Shown here piece by piece: positions 1 to 7,586 of a stretch of 64,000 bases of DNA (the first letter of the stretch is position 1; each line of letters opens with the position of its first letter). The stretch is from Streptoverticillium olivoreticuli subsp. olivoreticuli (lineage in GTDB: Bacteria; Actinomycetota; Actinomycetes; Streptomycetales; Streptomycetaceae). The notes under the pieces are model-generated. The model was not told the DNA's origin, searched no databases, and saw only the letters and a list, made by a program, of their open reading frames with translations. Both the position numbers and the translations under genes were made by a program. The stretch spans positions 8,521,501-8,585,500 of the forward strand of contig NZ_CP031455.1 of NCBI RefSeq assembly GCF_003391135.1, written 5' to 3'.

Positions 1-1589
1 AGCAGCCAGCGGGTGATGCCGACCGATTCGAGGAAGGGCAGGTCGTGGCCGGCGATCAGGAGCGCGCCCTCGTAGGAAGCGAGAGCACTCGTCAGCTGCC
101 GCACACTGGCCACGTCCAGGTTGTTGGTCGGCTCGTCCAGCATCAGCAGTTGCGGGGCCGGTGCGGCGAGCATTGTCGCCGCCAGGGCGGCCCGGAAGCG
201 TTCGCCGCCCGACAGAGTGCCCGCCGGCTGTTCGGCGCGTGATCCCTTGAACAGGAACCTCGCGAGCTGGGCGCGGACGTGGTTGTCGGTGACGCCGGGG
301 GCCGACCGGGTCACGTTCGCCGCGACGCTCAGCTCCTCGTCCAGCACGTCCAGGCGCTGCGGAAGGAACCGCAGCGGCACGTACGTCCTGGCCTCGCCGG
401 ACAGCGGCGCGAGCTCCCCGGCGAGGGTGCGCAGCAGCGTGGTCTTGCCAGCTCCGTTGCGCCCGACCAGCGCGATGCGTTCGGGCCCGTGCACCCGCAG
501 GTTCCCCTTGCGCAGCCTGCCGAACCGCGGGCGCAGCCCGTCCAGACTCAGGACGGCGCGGCCCGCGGGCACGGCGGTGTGGGGGAGGCTCACCCGGATC
601 TCGGTGTCGTCGCGGATCGCGTCCGCCGCGGCCTCCCGCCGCTCGCGCGCCGCGTCGAGACGGTCCTCCTGCAAGCCGCGGAGCTTGTCCGCCGACTCCT
701 GTGCGGACCGCTTGCGTTCGCCTGCGACGATTCTCGGGGCCCGCCGCTGGGCGTCCATCTTCTTGCTGTGCCGTTGGCGGCGGGCCAGCTTGATCCGGGT
801 CTCCTCCAGCTCGCGCTTCTGCCGCTGCACGTCCGCCTCGGCGGCGCGCAGCATCCGCCCGGCCGCCTCCTGCTGCGCGGCCAATGCCTCCTGGTACGCG
901 GACCAGCCGCCTCCGTACCAGCTCACCGATCCGGACCGCAGCTCGGCGATGCGGTCCACACGCTCCAGCAGGTCACGGTCGTGGCTCACCACGACCAGCA
1001 CACCGGAGCGCCAGGAGTCGACGGCCTCGTAGAGCCGACGGCGCGCGAACAGGTCGAGGTTGTTGGTCGGTTCGTCGAGCAGCAGGACGTCAGGACGCTC
1101 CAGGAGCAGTGCCGCCAGCCGCAGCAGAACGGTCTCCCCGCCGGACATCTGCCCCACGGTGCGGTCCAGTTCGACGCCGCCGAGCCCGAGCGAGCCGAGC
1201 GTCGCCAGCGCCCGCTCCTCGACGTCCCAGTCGTCGCCGACCGTGCCGAAGTGCTCCTCGCGCACATCTCCGGCCTCGATGGCGCGCAGCGCGGCGCGGC
1301 GTCCGGCGATGCCCAGAGCCTGGTCGACGCGCAGCGCGGTGTCGAGGGTGACGTTCTGCGGAAGGTGGGCGAGGCTGCCGCCGACGGTCACCGACCCCTG
1401 CGAGGGGCGCAGCTGTCCGGCCAGCAGCCGCAGCAGGGTGGACTTGCCCGTGCCGTTGGCCCCGACGAGGCCGGTACGGCCCCGGCCGATGCCGAGGGAG
1501 AGCCCGTCGAGGACGGCCGTGCCGTCCGGCCACCGGAAGGAAAGGGCGGAGCAGGTCAGGGAGGCGCCGGGTGTGACGGTGTGGGTCAT
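1..1589 (-). CDS. ABC-F family ATPase, C-terminal end beyond window
   Basis: Two ABC ATPase domains sit in one chain with no membrane segment, the ABC-F layout. Domain 1 has the P-loop LVGANGTGKSTLL, a signature ending SGGETVLLRLA and Walker B LLLDEPTNNLD. A charged linker rich in Arg, Glu, Lys and Gln follows. Domain 2 has LVGRNGAGKTTLL, LSGGERFRAA and again LDEPTNNLD. ABC-F proteins act on the ribosome; in actinomycetes many protect it from antibiotics and others tune translation, and which applies here cannot be told. The gene runs off the left edge, so about 530 residues are visible and only the tail is missing. The start is taken as ATG at 1589, though no good ribosome site precedes it; an in-frame ATG at 1700 would add 37 residues containing four cysteines. 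Inference: a long leader upstream may control it. Confidence 0.9.
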   Translation of the reverse strand, partial: MTHTVTPGASLTCSALSFRWPDGTAVLDGLSLGIGRGRTGLVGANGTGKSTLLRLLAGQLRPSQGSVTVGGSLAHLPQNVTLDTALRVDQALGIAGRRAALRAIEAGDVREEHFGTVGDDWDVEERALATLGSLGLGGVELDRTVGQMSGGETVLLRLAALLLERPDVLLLDEPTNNLDLFARRRLYEAVDSWRSGVLVVVSHDRDLLERVDRIAELRSGSVSWYGGGWSAYQEALAAQQEAAGRMLRAAEADVQRQKRELEETRIKLARRQRHSKKMDAQRRAPRIVAGERKRSAQESADKLRGLQEDRLDAARERREAAADAIRDDTEIRVSLPHTAVPAGRAVLSLDGLRPRFGRLRKGNLRVHGPERIALVGRNGAGKTTLLRTLAGELAPLSGEARTYVPLRFLPQRLDVLDEELSVAANVTRSAPGVTDNHVRAQLARFLFKGSRAEQPAGTLSGGERFRAALAATMLAAPAPQLLMLDEPTNNLDVASVRQLTSALASYEGALLIAGHDLPFLESVGITRWL

Positions 1590-1696
1590 GGTTTTCTCGC
1601 AGTCGCAAGCGCAGTGGATCGGGGGCTTTGTGTGCGAGCACCACGCGGCGACCAGGCCGAAAGAGGGGTGCGGTCCTCCGGAGAACGAGGGACGGC

Positions 1697-1819
1697 TCAT
1701 GCACCGAGGTCGCATCCACGCGGGGTCACGGGCGCCGGGAAAGCCGACGGCGGCGTGACGGGCGTACGGACGAAGCCGTACCGCGTGATGATCGCGAACC
1801 TCAGATGCGCAACGTCCAC
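1697..1819 (-). other. Possible 40-codon upstream ORF of the ABC-F gene
   Basis: The 376 bases between the ABC-F start (1589) and the next gene (1966) hold no normal gene. On the minus strand a GTG-started 40-codon ORF ends in a TGA that overlaps an ATG at 1700 in the ATGA manner, and that ATG is in frame with the ABC-F gene. Many antibiotic-induced ABC-F and methylase genes of actinomycetes are controlled by translated leaders, so this could be one. The ribosome site before the GTG is weak and no terminator/antiterminator pair is obvious, so the call is tentative. Confidence 0.25.
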
Positions 1820-1965
1820 CTCTATCGGAGACGACAGGACCCTGGCACTGTAACGCGACCGCTCACGCCGGTGCGACCGAATTTCCGTCCCCGCCCGGGT
1901 GGGTGGGACCATGGACGCATGGACGAGGAAGCGATCCCGGTCCTCCGCGTGCCGGCGGTGACCTG

Positions 1966-2463
1966 ATGGCGGCTGATCCCGGCACCCACGGCCCCGCGGT
2001 CTTCGAGGCGGCGACCGGCGCCCACGCTCCCGCCGCCTCGTCCGCGCGAGCGCGCGAGGCGGCGGTGCGAGCCGCGTTCGACGGGCTGCTGCAGATCCGG
2101 CGGCTGATGAACAGCGAGGCCGCCGACCCCCTCGCGGTACCCGCCGCGTGGGAGTGCCGTCGGCCGGTCCGCGCCGTCGCCCTCAGCCTGGAGGCCGCCG
2201 GCATCCCGCCCTCGGCCGTCGCCCCCGACGGCCAACGGACCGCGACCGGCTACCACGTCACCACAGGCACCCCGCCCACCGCCGCCCGCGTCGAATGGCT
2301 GGGCCCACCCGGAAGCGGCGCCCAGTACCAGCAGCACACCGAACTCCGGCGCTGCGCCGACGTCCTGCGCGGACTCGGCTGGGAAGCCCTCGAATACCAG
2401 GGACCGCGCCGCCGCCGCTACCTCGACGTCGAACCCGGACCGGGCGCGCCTCCGCCCCGGTGA
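1966..2463 (+). CDS. Hypothetical protein, 165 aa
   Basis: I do not recognise this protein. It has an Ala/Pro-rich start, then RAREAAVRAAFDGLLQIRRLM, and a middle with several Trp residues and an Arg-rich tail (GPRRRRYLDVEPG). No signal peptide or membrane segment is visible. The start is ATG 1966, whose first base is the last base of a TGA closing a 15-codon ORF that begins at ATG 1919 (MDEEAIPVLRVPAVT); the TGATG junction could couple the two. In-frame upstream ATG 1903 is an alternative that adds 21 residues. The neighbours are a divergent ABC-F gene and a convergent broken methyltransferase, so context gives no function. Confidence 0.6.
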   Translation: MAADPGTHGPAVFEAATGAHAPAASSARAREAAVRAAFDGLLQIRRLMNSEAADPLAVPAAWECRRPVRAVALSLEAAGIPPSAVAPDGQRTATGYHVTTGTPPTAARVEWLGPPGSGAQYQQHTELRRCADVLRGLGWEALEYQGPRRRRYLDVEPGPGAPPPR

Positions 2464-2516
2464 GCAATACGCGGTGCCGCAGGGGGAGGGGACGGAGTGA
2501 AACGTCTCCCCGTACG

Positions 2517-2998
2517 TCAGCGGGGATCGTCCCCCCGGTCCGCCGGCGGCAGGGTGGCGGAGGTGAGGAAGTACGTGACGGCATAGAGGAACCGGCCGGC
2601 TCGGATCGCGTCGTCGACGAGGGTGTCGAAGCGGTGCGCCTCGGAGCGGTCGAGGTGGCCGCGGTCGGCGAAGACACCGGCCCAGTCGCGGATGCCCATC
2701 GTGCCGTCGAACGATGCGTCGGCGAAGGGCAGTCGGTGGCTGTCGGCCACGGCCACCCGCCGCAGGCGACGACCTCGGCACCGGTTTCGGCGGCGAGTTC
2801 GCGCGCGGCGTTCCCGGTCCCGGCCCCGACGTCGAGGAACCGCCGCCCGGGCCGGGCCCGCAGCAGGTCGCGTTAGCGCTGCTTGTACGAGACGAAGAAC
2901 GGCTCGCCCTGCAAGCGGTGGAGCGCGTCGACCAGCCGTACCGGGTCGTGGTGCGTGTCGATGTGGGAGAAGGCGTGCGGCACATAGTGGTCGCTCAT
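2517..2998 (-). pseudogene. Class I SAM methyltransferase remnant
   Basis: The 5' part translates as MSDHYVPHAFSHIDTHHDPV, later with the SAM-binding loop FLDVGAGTGNAARELAAETG. An in-frame TAA (2874-2876) interrupts it after FVSYKQR. Just past the SAM loop the frame shifts, and the third piece reads VADSHRLPFADASFDGT followed at once by the family C-terminal stretch WAGVFADRGHLDRSEAHRF and GRFLYAVTYFLTSATLP. In intact members roughly 80-100 residues lie between the FDG strand and that stretch, so there is also an internal deletion. A stop, a shift and a deletion together make a sequencing error an unlikely explanation. This was probably a UbiE/small-molecule methyltransferase. Confidence 0.8.
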
Positions 2999-3047
2999 GG
3001 CGGGACCCTATGCCGGCGACGCCGGTGCGTATCAGGCCCCGCGCAGG

Positions 3048-4370
3048 TCACGTGAGGCGGCGCAGGAACACGTCGACGACCTTGTCCGTGTCGTCGGGGA
3101 CGAGATTGTCGGCGGCGCTGGTGAACACCGCCGTACGGCCGAAGAAGTCGACCGCCACCCCGTACGAATCGCCGTTGGCCGGGGTCCCGTTGTCCGCGAC
3201 GTCGAGCCGCTCGACGGAGCCGGTCAGCAGGTCCCTGGCGTAGACGGCCGAGTGGCCGTCACTTCCGCCGGGGACCAGGTTGGTGGCGGTGGAGGTGAAG
3301 AACACCTTCCGGTCGTCGGCGCTCATGACCGGGCCACGGGACTCGCCCTGGGCCTCGGCCCCGTCGTGGGCGAGGCTCAGGCGCCGGGTGGTGCCGGTCA
3401 GCAGATCCCGGGCGTAGACGTCCGACGTGTGCGTGGTCTTGCCCGGTACGACGTCGGAATTGCGGGTGGAGAAGAGCGCGTAGCGCCCGTCGGGGCTGAG
3501 ACCGATGTCGGTCGCCCCGGCACTGCGGCCGTCGAGCTGCCGGGCGGCGAGCTCGGTCCGGCCGGTGCGCATGTCGTGGACGTAGAAGGTGCTCAGCCGC
3601 GGCTTGGTCAGCCCCGGACCTGCCTCGGCCTGCTTGGCCTCGTCCAGGCCGCCGAGCGACAGGAACCCGACCTTGCTGCCGTCGGCGCTGATGACCGGCG
3701 CCGCGGAGCGAGTACCCGCCTGGCTGCCGTCCGACCGGACGCTCACCCGCTGCGTGGTGCCCTTCCAGCGGTCCCGTACGTAGACGGCCACCGGATCGGT
3801 GCTCGGCCCGGGAACGAGATCGGTCCGGTCGGAGGAGAAGGCGACGAACCGGCCGTCGGCGCTGATGGCCGGTTCGTACGACGTGCCCTGCTGCTGGTTC
3901 TTGTTCTCCAGGAGGAGCTCGGTCCGCCCCGTCCTGCGGTCACGGACGAAGAGATCGGTGTCCCCGGGGCGCTTGTCAGGGGACAGGTTGTCGGCCCTCG
4001 ACTCGAAGACGGCGTACCGCCCGTCGGCGTTGAGCGCGATGTCGAACGAGGAGTCGTCGGCCGGGGTGCCGTCGCTCGCGACGTTGGCCTGTTCGACCGC
4101 GCCGGTCCGTAAGTCCTTGATAAACAGGTTGACGCCGTCATGGGTACCGGGCGTCAGATCGGTGGCCCGGGATCTGAAGGTGGCGTAGCGGCCGTCGGCG
4201 CTGATGCCGGCGGTGTACGACTCGCCGTTGGCCTGGGCGCCGCCGGCGGTCACGCTCACCCGTTCCGTACGCGGCCGTTGGTGCTCGGCGCCGGAAGCCA
4301 CCGGCACGGTGACCGCCGCGCAGGCACTCAACGCGGTGACCAGCATGGCGGCTCGTGCGAGACAACGCAT
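3048..4370 (-). CDS. Exported seven-bladed TolB/PD40-type beta-propeller
   Basis: 440 residues. An N-terminal Sec signal peptide (MRCLARAAMLVTALSACAAV, then VASGA) is followed by seven repeats of about 50-55 residues with the pattern SADGRY.xF.S...LVPG...xVYxRDxxTG. The first blade begins near residue 55 and the last ends at the C-terminus with DVFLRRLT. This is the PD40/WD40-like repeat family seen in TolB and in many exported actinomycete proteins; these bind partners or surfaces, and no catalytic residue can be assigned. No neighbour shares its strand closely enough to form an operon. A stretch of about 140 bases without a gene separates it from the HAD-like gene upstream. Confidence 0.85.
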   Translation of the reverse strand: MRCLARAAMLVTALSACAAVTVPVASGAEHQRPRTERVSVTAGGAQANGESYTAGISADGRYATFRSRATDLTPGTHDGVNLFIKDLRTGAVEQANVASDGTPADDSSFDIALNADGRYAVFESRADNLSPDKRPGDTDLFVRDRRTGRTELLLENKNQQQGTSYEPAISADGRFVAFSSDRTDLVPGPSTDPVAVYVRDRWKGTTQRVSVRSDGSQAGTRSAAPVISADGSKVGFLSLGGLDEAKQAEAGPGLTKPRLSTFYVHDMRTGRTELAARQLDGRSAGATDIGLSPDGRYALFSTRNSDVVPGKTTHTSDVYARDLLTGTTRRLSLAHDGAEAQGESRGPVMSADDRKVFFTSTATNLVPGGSDGHSAVYARDLLTGSVERLDVADNGTPANGDSYGVAVDFFGRTAVFTSAADNLVPDDTDKVVDVFLRRLT

Positions 4371-4512
4371 GGTTCCCCCCTCTGGGACGGGACACGAAAG
4401 GTCAGGAACGCAGCCAAGCCGCGCGACCGGCCCCGGTCAATGGGGAAGAGCAGCCTCCGCCGCGGATAAGGCAGTTGTCGGACACGGCGCGCGCCGCGGC
4501 CCCGGCCGGGGG

Positions 4513-5025
4513 TCACCCCGCGCGCAGCCACTCGTCCAGAGCGATGAAATCCGCGTCCGTGAGGCCCTGCCGGGGATCGACGTGATGGAGAAGGGCCCGT
4601 CCCGGGTGGTGCGCCGCCACCCAGGCCCGGTCGGCCTCGGTGATCTCGTCGTCGACCCAGGCGAAGGGGCGGCCGTCCGCCCAGGCGAGGAGAGCCCGGG
4701 TCTTCCAGTGCAGCCCGCCCCGCTCGTCCTCGTCGGACGGCTCCGGCCAGACCACCACCGGCAGCTCGGGCAGACCGAGCCGTGGCGCGACGCACTCGTT
4801 CGCCTCCGACATCCACGTCGTGGCCCACACCAGATCGCACGGGAGCGCTGTCAATCGGGGGCCGTACGCGGGGTTGATCCTGGCCAGCAACGGATTCGCG
4901 TCCTCGGGGCCCGTCCCGTACGTGGGATACCCGCCGGGAAGCTGTTGCGGCGTCGCCCCGAACGGGATGAGCGGTCCGTCGACGTCGAGGAAGAGGAGGG
5001 GGTGCTGTGCAGAGCTGATCACCAC
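4513..5025 (-). CDS. HAD-like domain protein, 170 aa
   Basis: The N-terminus MVISSAQHPLLFLDVDGPL carries the first HAD motif, DxDG after a hydrophobic strand. A later segment reads RPFAWVDDEITEADRAW, where the DD pair fits the fourth, metal-binding HAD motif. The protein is short, so any cap domain is small. It is widespread in Streptomyces as an uncharacterised HAD domain protein, and the substrate is unknown. The start ATG at 5025 lies about 80 bases from the divergent gene at 5105, so the two probably share a promoter region. It is cytoplasmic, with no signal or membrane segment. Confidence 0.75.
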   Translation of the reverse strand: MVISSAQHPLLFLDVDGPLIPFGATPQQLPGGYPTYGTGPEDANPLLARINPAYGPRLTALPCDLVWATTWMSEANECVAPRLGLPELPVVVWPEPSDEDERGGLHWKTRALLAWADGRPFAWVDDEITEADRAWVAAHHPGRALLHHVDPRQGLTDADFIALDEWLRAG

Positions 5026-5104
5026 TGCACCGTAGCGGCCGGGCGGGCCGCCGCGGCATCGCGGGGTTCACCGCCGGCCGCCGTCGCGGGCATGCTGGAT
5101 CCGT

Positions 5105-5680
5105 GTGACAGGAGCAACCGACCTTCAGGATGGTGTCGCCGTGTTGTACGCATTCGGCTTCGAGCGCATCGGCGTCGTGGTGAGCGACCTCTATTTCGTC
5201 GATCCCGACCCGGAGCCAGGGCAGGAGAGCCCCGAGCGCGGGGTCCGTCTGGAGCTTCGGCTCCTCGAACGCGGGGAGTTGAAGGGGGACATCTACTCCG
5301 CACGGCCCATCGCGATCGACAGGCCGCTCTGGCGCGTCGATCTGCTGGAGTCGGTGGACTCCGCCCCCGGGAGTTTCGACCGCACCCACCACCACCCGAA
5401 TTTCCGGGGCTGGAATCCGGGTTCGAGGGTGTTCGTCAAGGAGCTGTCCGCCGACCCCGTGCACTGGCTGACCGGGAAACTCTCCGATGTCACCGGCCTG
5501 CTGGAGGAGATCGGGCTGTCCCCGGAGGAGATCGCGCCGACGGATCCGGCCGACCTCCACGCGGCCGTACCGCAGATCATGGACGCCGTCGGCCGCCTGC
5601 TCGACGGCGTCCACGCGGGGGAGCTCGCGGTGGCGCCCGGTGATGATCCGGTCAGCAGCGCTCGGGTCAGCTGGCTCTGA
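5105..5680 (+). CDS. Hypothetical protein, 191 aa
   Basis: Function not recognised. The protein is acidic, soluble and without a signal peptide. It opens with a strand-like segment (AVLYAFGFERIGVVVSDLYFVDP), has a central RTHHHPNFRGW with three consecutive histidines, and ends with a helix-rich region (DLHAAVPQIMDAVGRLLDGV). The start is GTG 5105. It is divergent from the HAD-like gene and convergent with the phosphatase gene, separated from the latter by a strong hairpin. It is therefore probably a single-gene unit. Confidence 0.6.
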   Translation: MTGATDLQDGVAVLYAFGFERIGVVVSDLYFVDPDPEPGQESPERGVRLELRLLERGELKGDIYSARPIAIDRPLWRVDLLESVDSAPGSFDRTHHHPNFRGWNPGSRVFVKELSADPVHWLTGKLSDVTGLLEEIGLSPEEIAPTDPADLHAAVPQIMDAVGRLLDGVHAGELAVAPGDDPVSSARVSWL

Positions 5681-5682
5681 CC

Positions 5683-5725
5683 GTCCGGGGCGCCGGGCCC
5701 ATGGAGGGAACCCGGCGCCGCGGAC
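5683..5725. terminator. Strong hairpin between convergent genes
   Basis: Arms GTCCGGGGCGCCGGG (5683-5697) and CCCGGCGCCGCGGAC (5711-5725) pair over 15 bases with one mismatch around a 13-base loop. It lies between the ends of the 5105 gene and the phosphatase gene and could serve both. There is no U-tract, which is usual for Streptomyces terminators. Confidence 0.7.
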
Positions 5726-5739
5726 CGTTCCTCCGCGGC

Positions 5740-7359
5740 TCAGGAGCGCGCGTCGGAGCGGGAGCGCTCCAGGGTGAAGGTGTCCACCGGCGTCAGATCG
5801 CCATGAGGGCCGTCGAAGGTGTAGTACGTGACCCGCATCGAGGTCCGGCCGCCGCGCCGGTCGCCCGGGTCGACGTCGAATGCGGCGAACCCGTGGGTGT
5901 ACTTGCGGTCCTGGACGGCCGCCCACGGCGCGTCCTCGGAGATCCAGACGGGCTCCTTGTGTCCCGAGGGCGTCGTCTTGTCGCTCAGCCCGACGAGGAC
6001 CCGGGCCTTGGGGGTGTCGAAGAGGTCGTCCTGAGTGGTGGCGATGTTCCCGCCACCACCGATGATCATGTGGACGGTGCCCTTGCCCGTGTCGATCACA
6101 TCGGTCCGGGTGGAGACGGGAACCGGGGTGCGGGCGTCGTTCGGGAGGGTGCCGCGCACCGGGTGCGACCGCTCGTAGTGGTGCTCGTGCCCGCTGACCA
6201 CCAGGTCGACACCGTACTGGTCGAACAGCGGACCCCACGCCTCGCGCACCCCCAGGTCGCTGCCCGCCGACCTGGTGCTGGAGATCATCGGCTGGTGCAT
6301 GCACACCACGATCCAGTCGATGCCGCGGTCCGACCGGGCCGCCTTCAACTCGCGCTCCAGCCAGCGCCGCTGGGCACCTCCGGAGTAGCCGTGCACATAG
6401 GTGTCCCCGCCGTCCTGGAGCGCCACGTCGTCGTTGGCGAGACTGATGAAGCGGACCGCGCCGACGGTGAACGCGTACCACATGCCCCGGGTCTCCTCGT
6501 CCGAGGAGGCGGCCGACTCCGGCAGCGCGAAGTACGTCTGGTAGCCGGCGGCGCCGATGGGACCGTTGTCCTTCTCGTTCTCGTGGTTGCCGGCGCACGG
6601 CATCCAGGGGCGCAGCCGGGTGGAGCGGCTGTTGTTGATGAACCAGTCCGCCCACGTCGCCGTCCGGCTCATCCCCCACGCACCGGCGATCGCCGCGTAG
6701 CAGAGGTCGCCGTTGATCAGATTGAACAGCGGGCCGACCCGCTCCACGGCGGAGACGATGTCCGCGGAAGCCGGCGAGCCGACCTGGCTGCTGGTGTGCA
6801 GCGGGAAACGGTTGACGGGGGAGGGGACGCCGTCCGGAAGGTGGATCACCCGCCGCAGGTTGGGTGTCGCCTGGTCGCCGAAACTGGTGAAGGTGAACGC
6901 GCTGCGGCCGCGCGGCGCCGTGGTGAACGAACCGGTCTCCGGGCTCGCCCCGTCGTGCCCGGCCGCGTACAGATACGTGGTCGCCGGGCGGAGGCCGGTG
7001 ATCCGGGCGTGGTGGACGTACACCTCCTCCTTCGCCAGGCCGTCCCGGTACGTCTTCGTCTCGGCGTCGATCACCCGGCCGTGCCCTCCGTCGGGCGAGC
7101 CCAGCCGCACCTGCGGGCGTCGCACCGACTGCGGGGTGATCCAGGAGACGGTCATCTCGGACGAGGGGTCCGAACCGAACTGCAGGTGTATGCCCAGCAC
7201 GCTGGGCGCCCCCAGCCGGTGCGGCTTGGATTGCAGCAGCGGCCCGGCGGATGCCTGCCCGGCATTCGGCGCGGCGGTCGCCTCCCCGGCGGCCCCGACG
7301 ACCGAGACGGCCGCCACGGCCGATGAGCCCTTGAGTACGGATCTGCGCGAGATCGCCAT
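5740..7359 (-). CDS. Tat-exported purple acid phosphatase-like metallophosphoesterase
   Basis: 539 residues. The N-terminus MAISRRSVLKGSSAVAAVSV is a Tat signal (S/TRRxxLK), so the enzyme is folded and loaded with metal before export. A fibronectin-like segment precedes the catalytic core. All dinuclear-metal motifs of purple acid phosphatases can be read in order: FGDQ, GDLCYA, GNHEN, VVCMHQPM and GHEHHYER. The expected reaction is hydrolysis of phosphate esters outside the cell, for phosphate scavenging. The length is normal for the bacterial family. The start ATG 7359 is followed directly by the twin-arginine motif. No PHO-box direct repeats were identified with confidence upstream. Confidence 0.9.
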   Translation of the reverse strand: MAISRRSVLKGSSAVAAVSVVGAAGEATAAPNAGQASAGPLLQSKPHRLGAPSVLGIHLQFGSDPSSEMTVSWITPQSVRRPQVRLGSPDGGHGRVIDAETKTYRDGLAKEEVYVHHARITGLRPATTYLYAAGHDGASPETGSFTTAPRGRSAFTFTSFGDQATPNLRRVIHLPDGVPSPVNRFPLHTSSQVGSPASADIVSAVERVGPLFNLINGDLCYAAIAGAWGMSRTATWADWFINNSRSTRLRPWMPCAGNHENEKDNGPIGAAGYQTYFALPESAASSDEETRGMWYAFTVGAVRFISLANDDVALQDGGDTYVHGYSGGAQRRWLERELKAARSDRGIDWIVVCMHQPMISSTRSAGSDLGVREAWGPLFDQYGVDLVVSGHEHHYERSHPVRGTLPNDARTPVPVSTRTDVIDTGKGTVHMIIGGGGNIATTQDDLFDTPKARVLVGLSDKTTPSGHKEPVWISEDAPWAAVQDRKYTHGFAAFDVDPGDRRGGRTSMRVTYYTFDGPHGDLTPVDTFTLERSRSDARS

Positions 7360-7586
7360 GAAACACCCTTTTCACTGTGGGGAGTTGATGCTCCAGAGCA
7401 CCGCACTGTAAGTGATCACTCGCTGATCCACCTATGACCGAAGCCACGGGGTGCGACTCGCCCGGGCGCGACCGCGGAGAGGACGGAGGCCCATGGCGCC
7501 GGGACGGATCGCACACGGCCGAAGACGCTCTTGAGCCCGCCCGCACCGGGTGGAACAGTGAGCCGAGGGGAGGGGGTTCCGCATCC

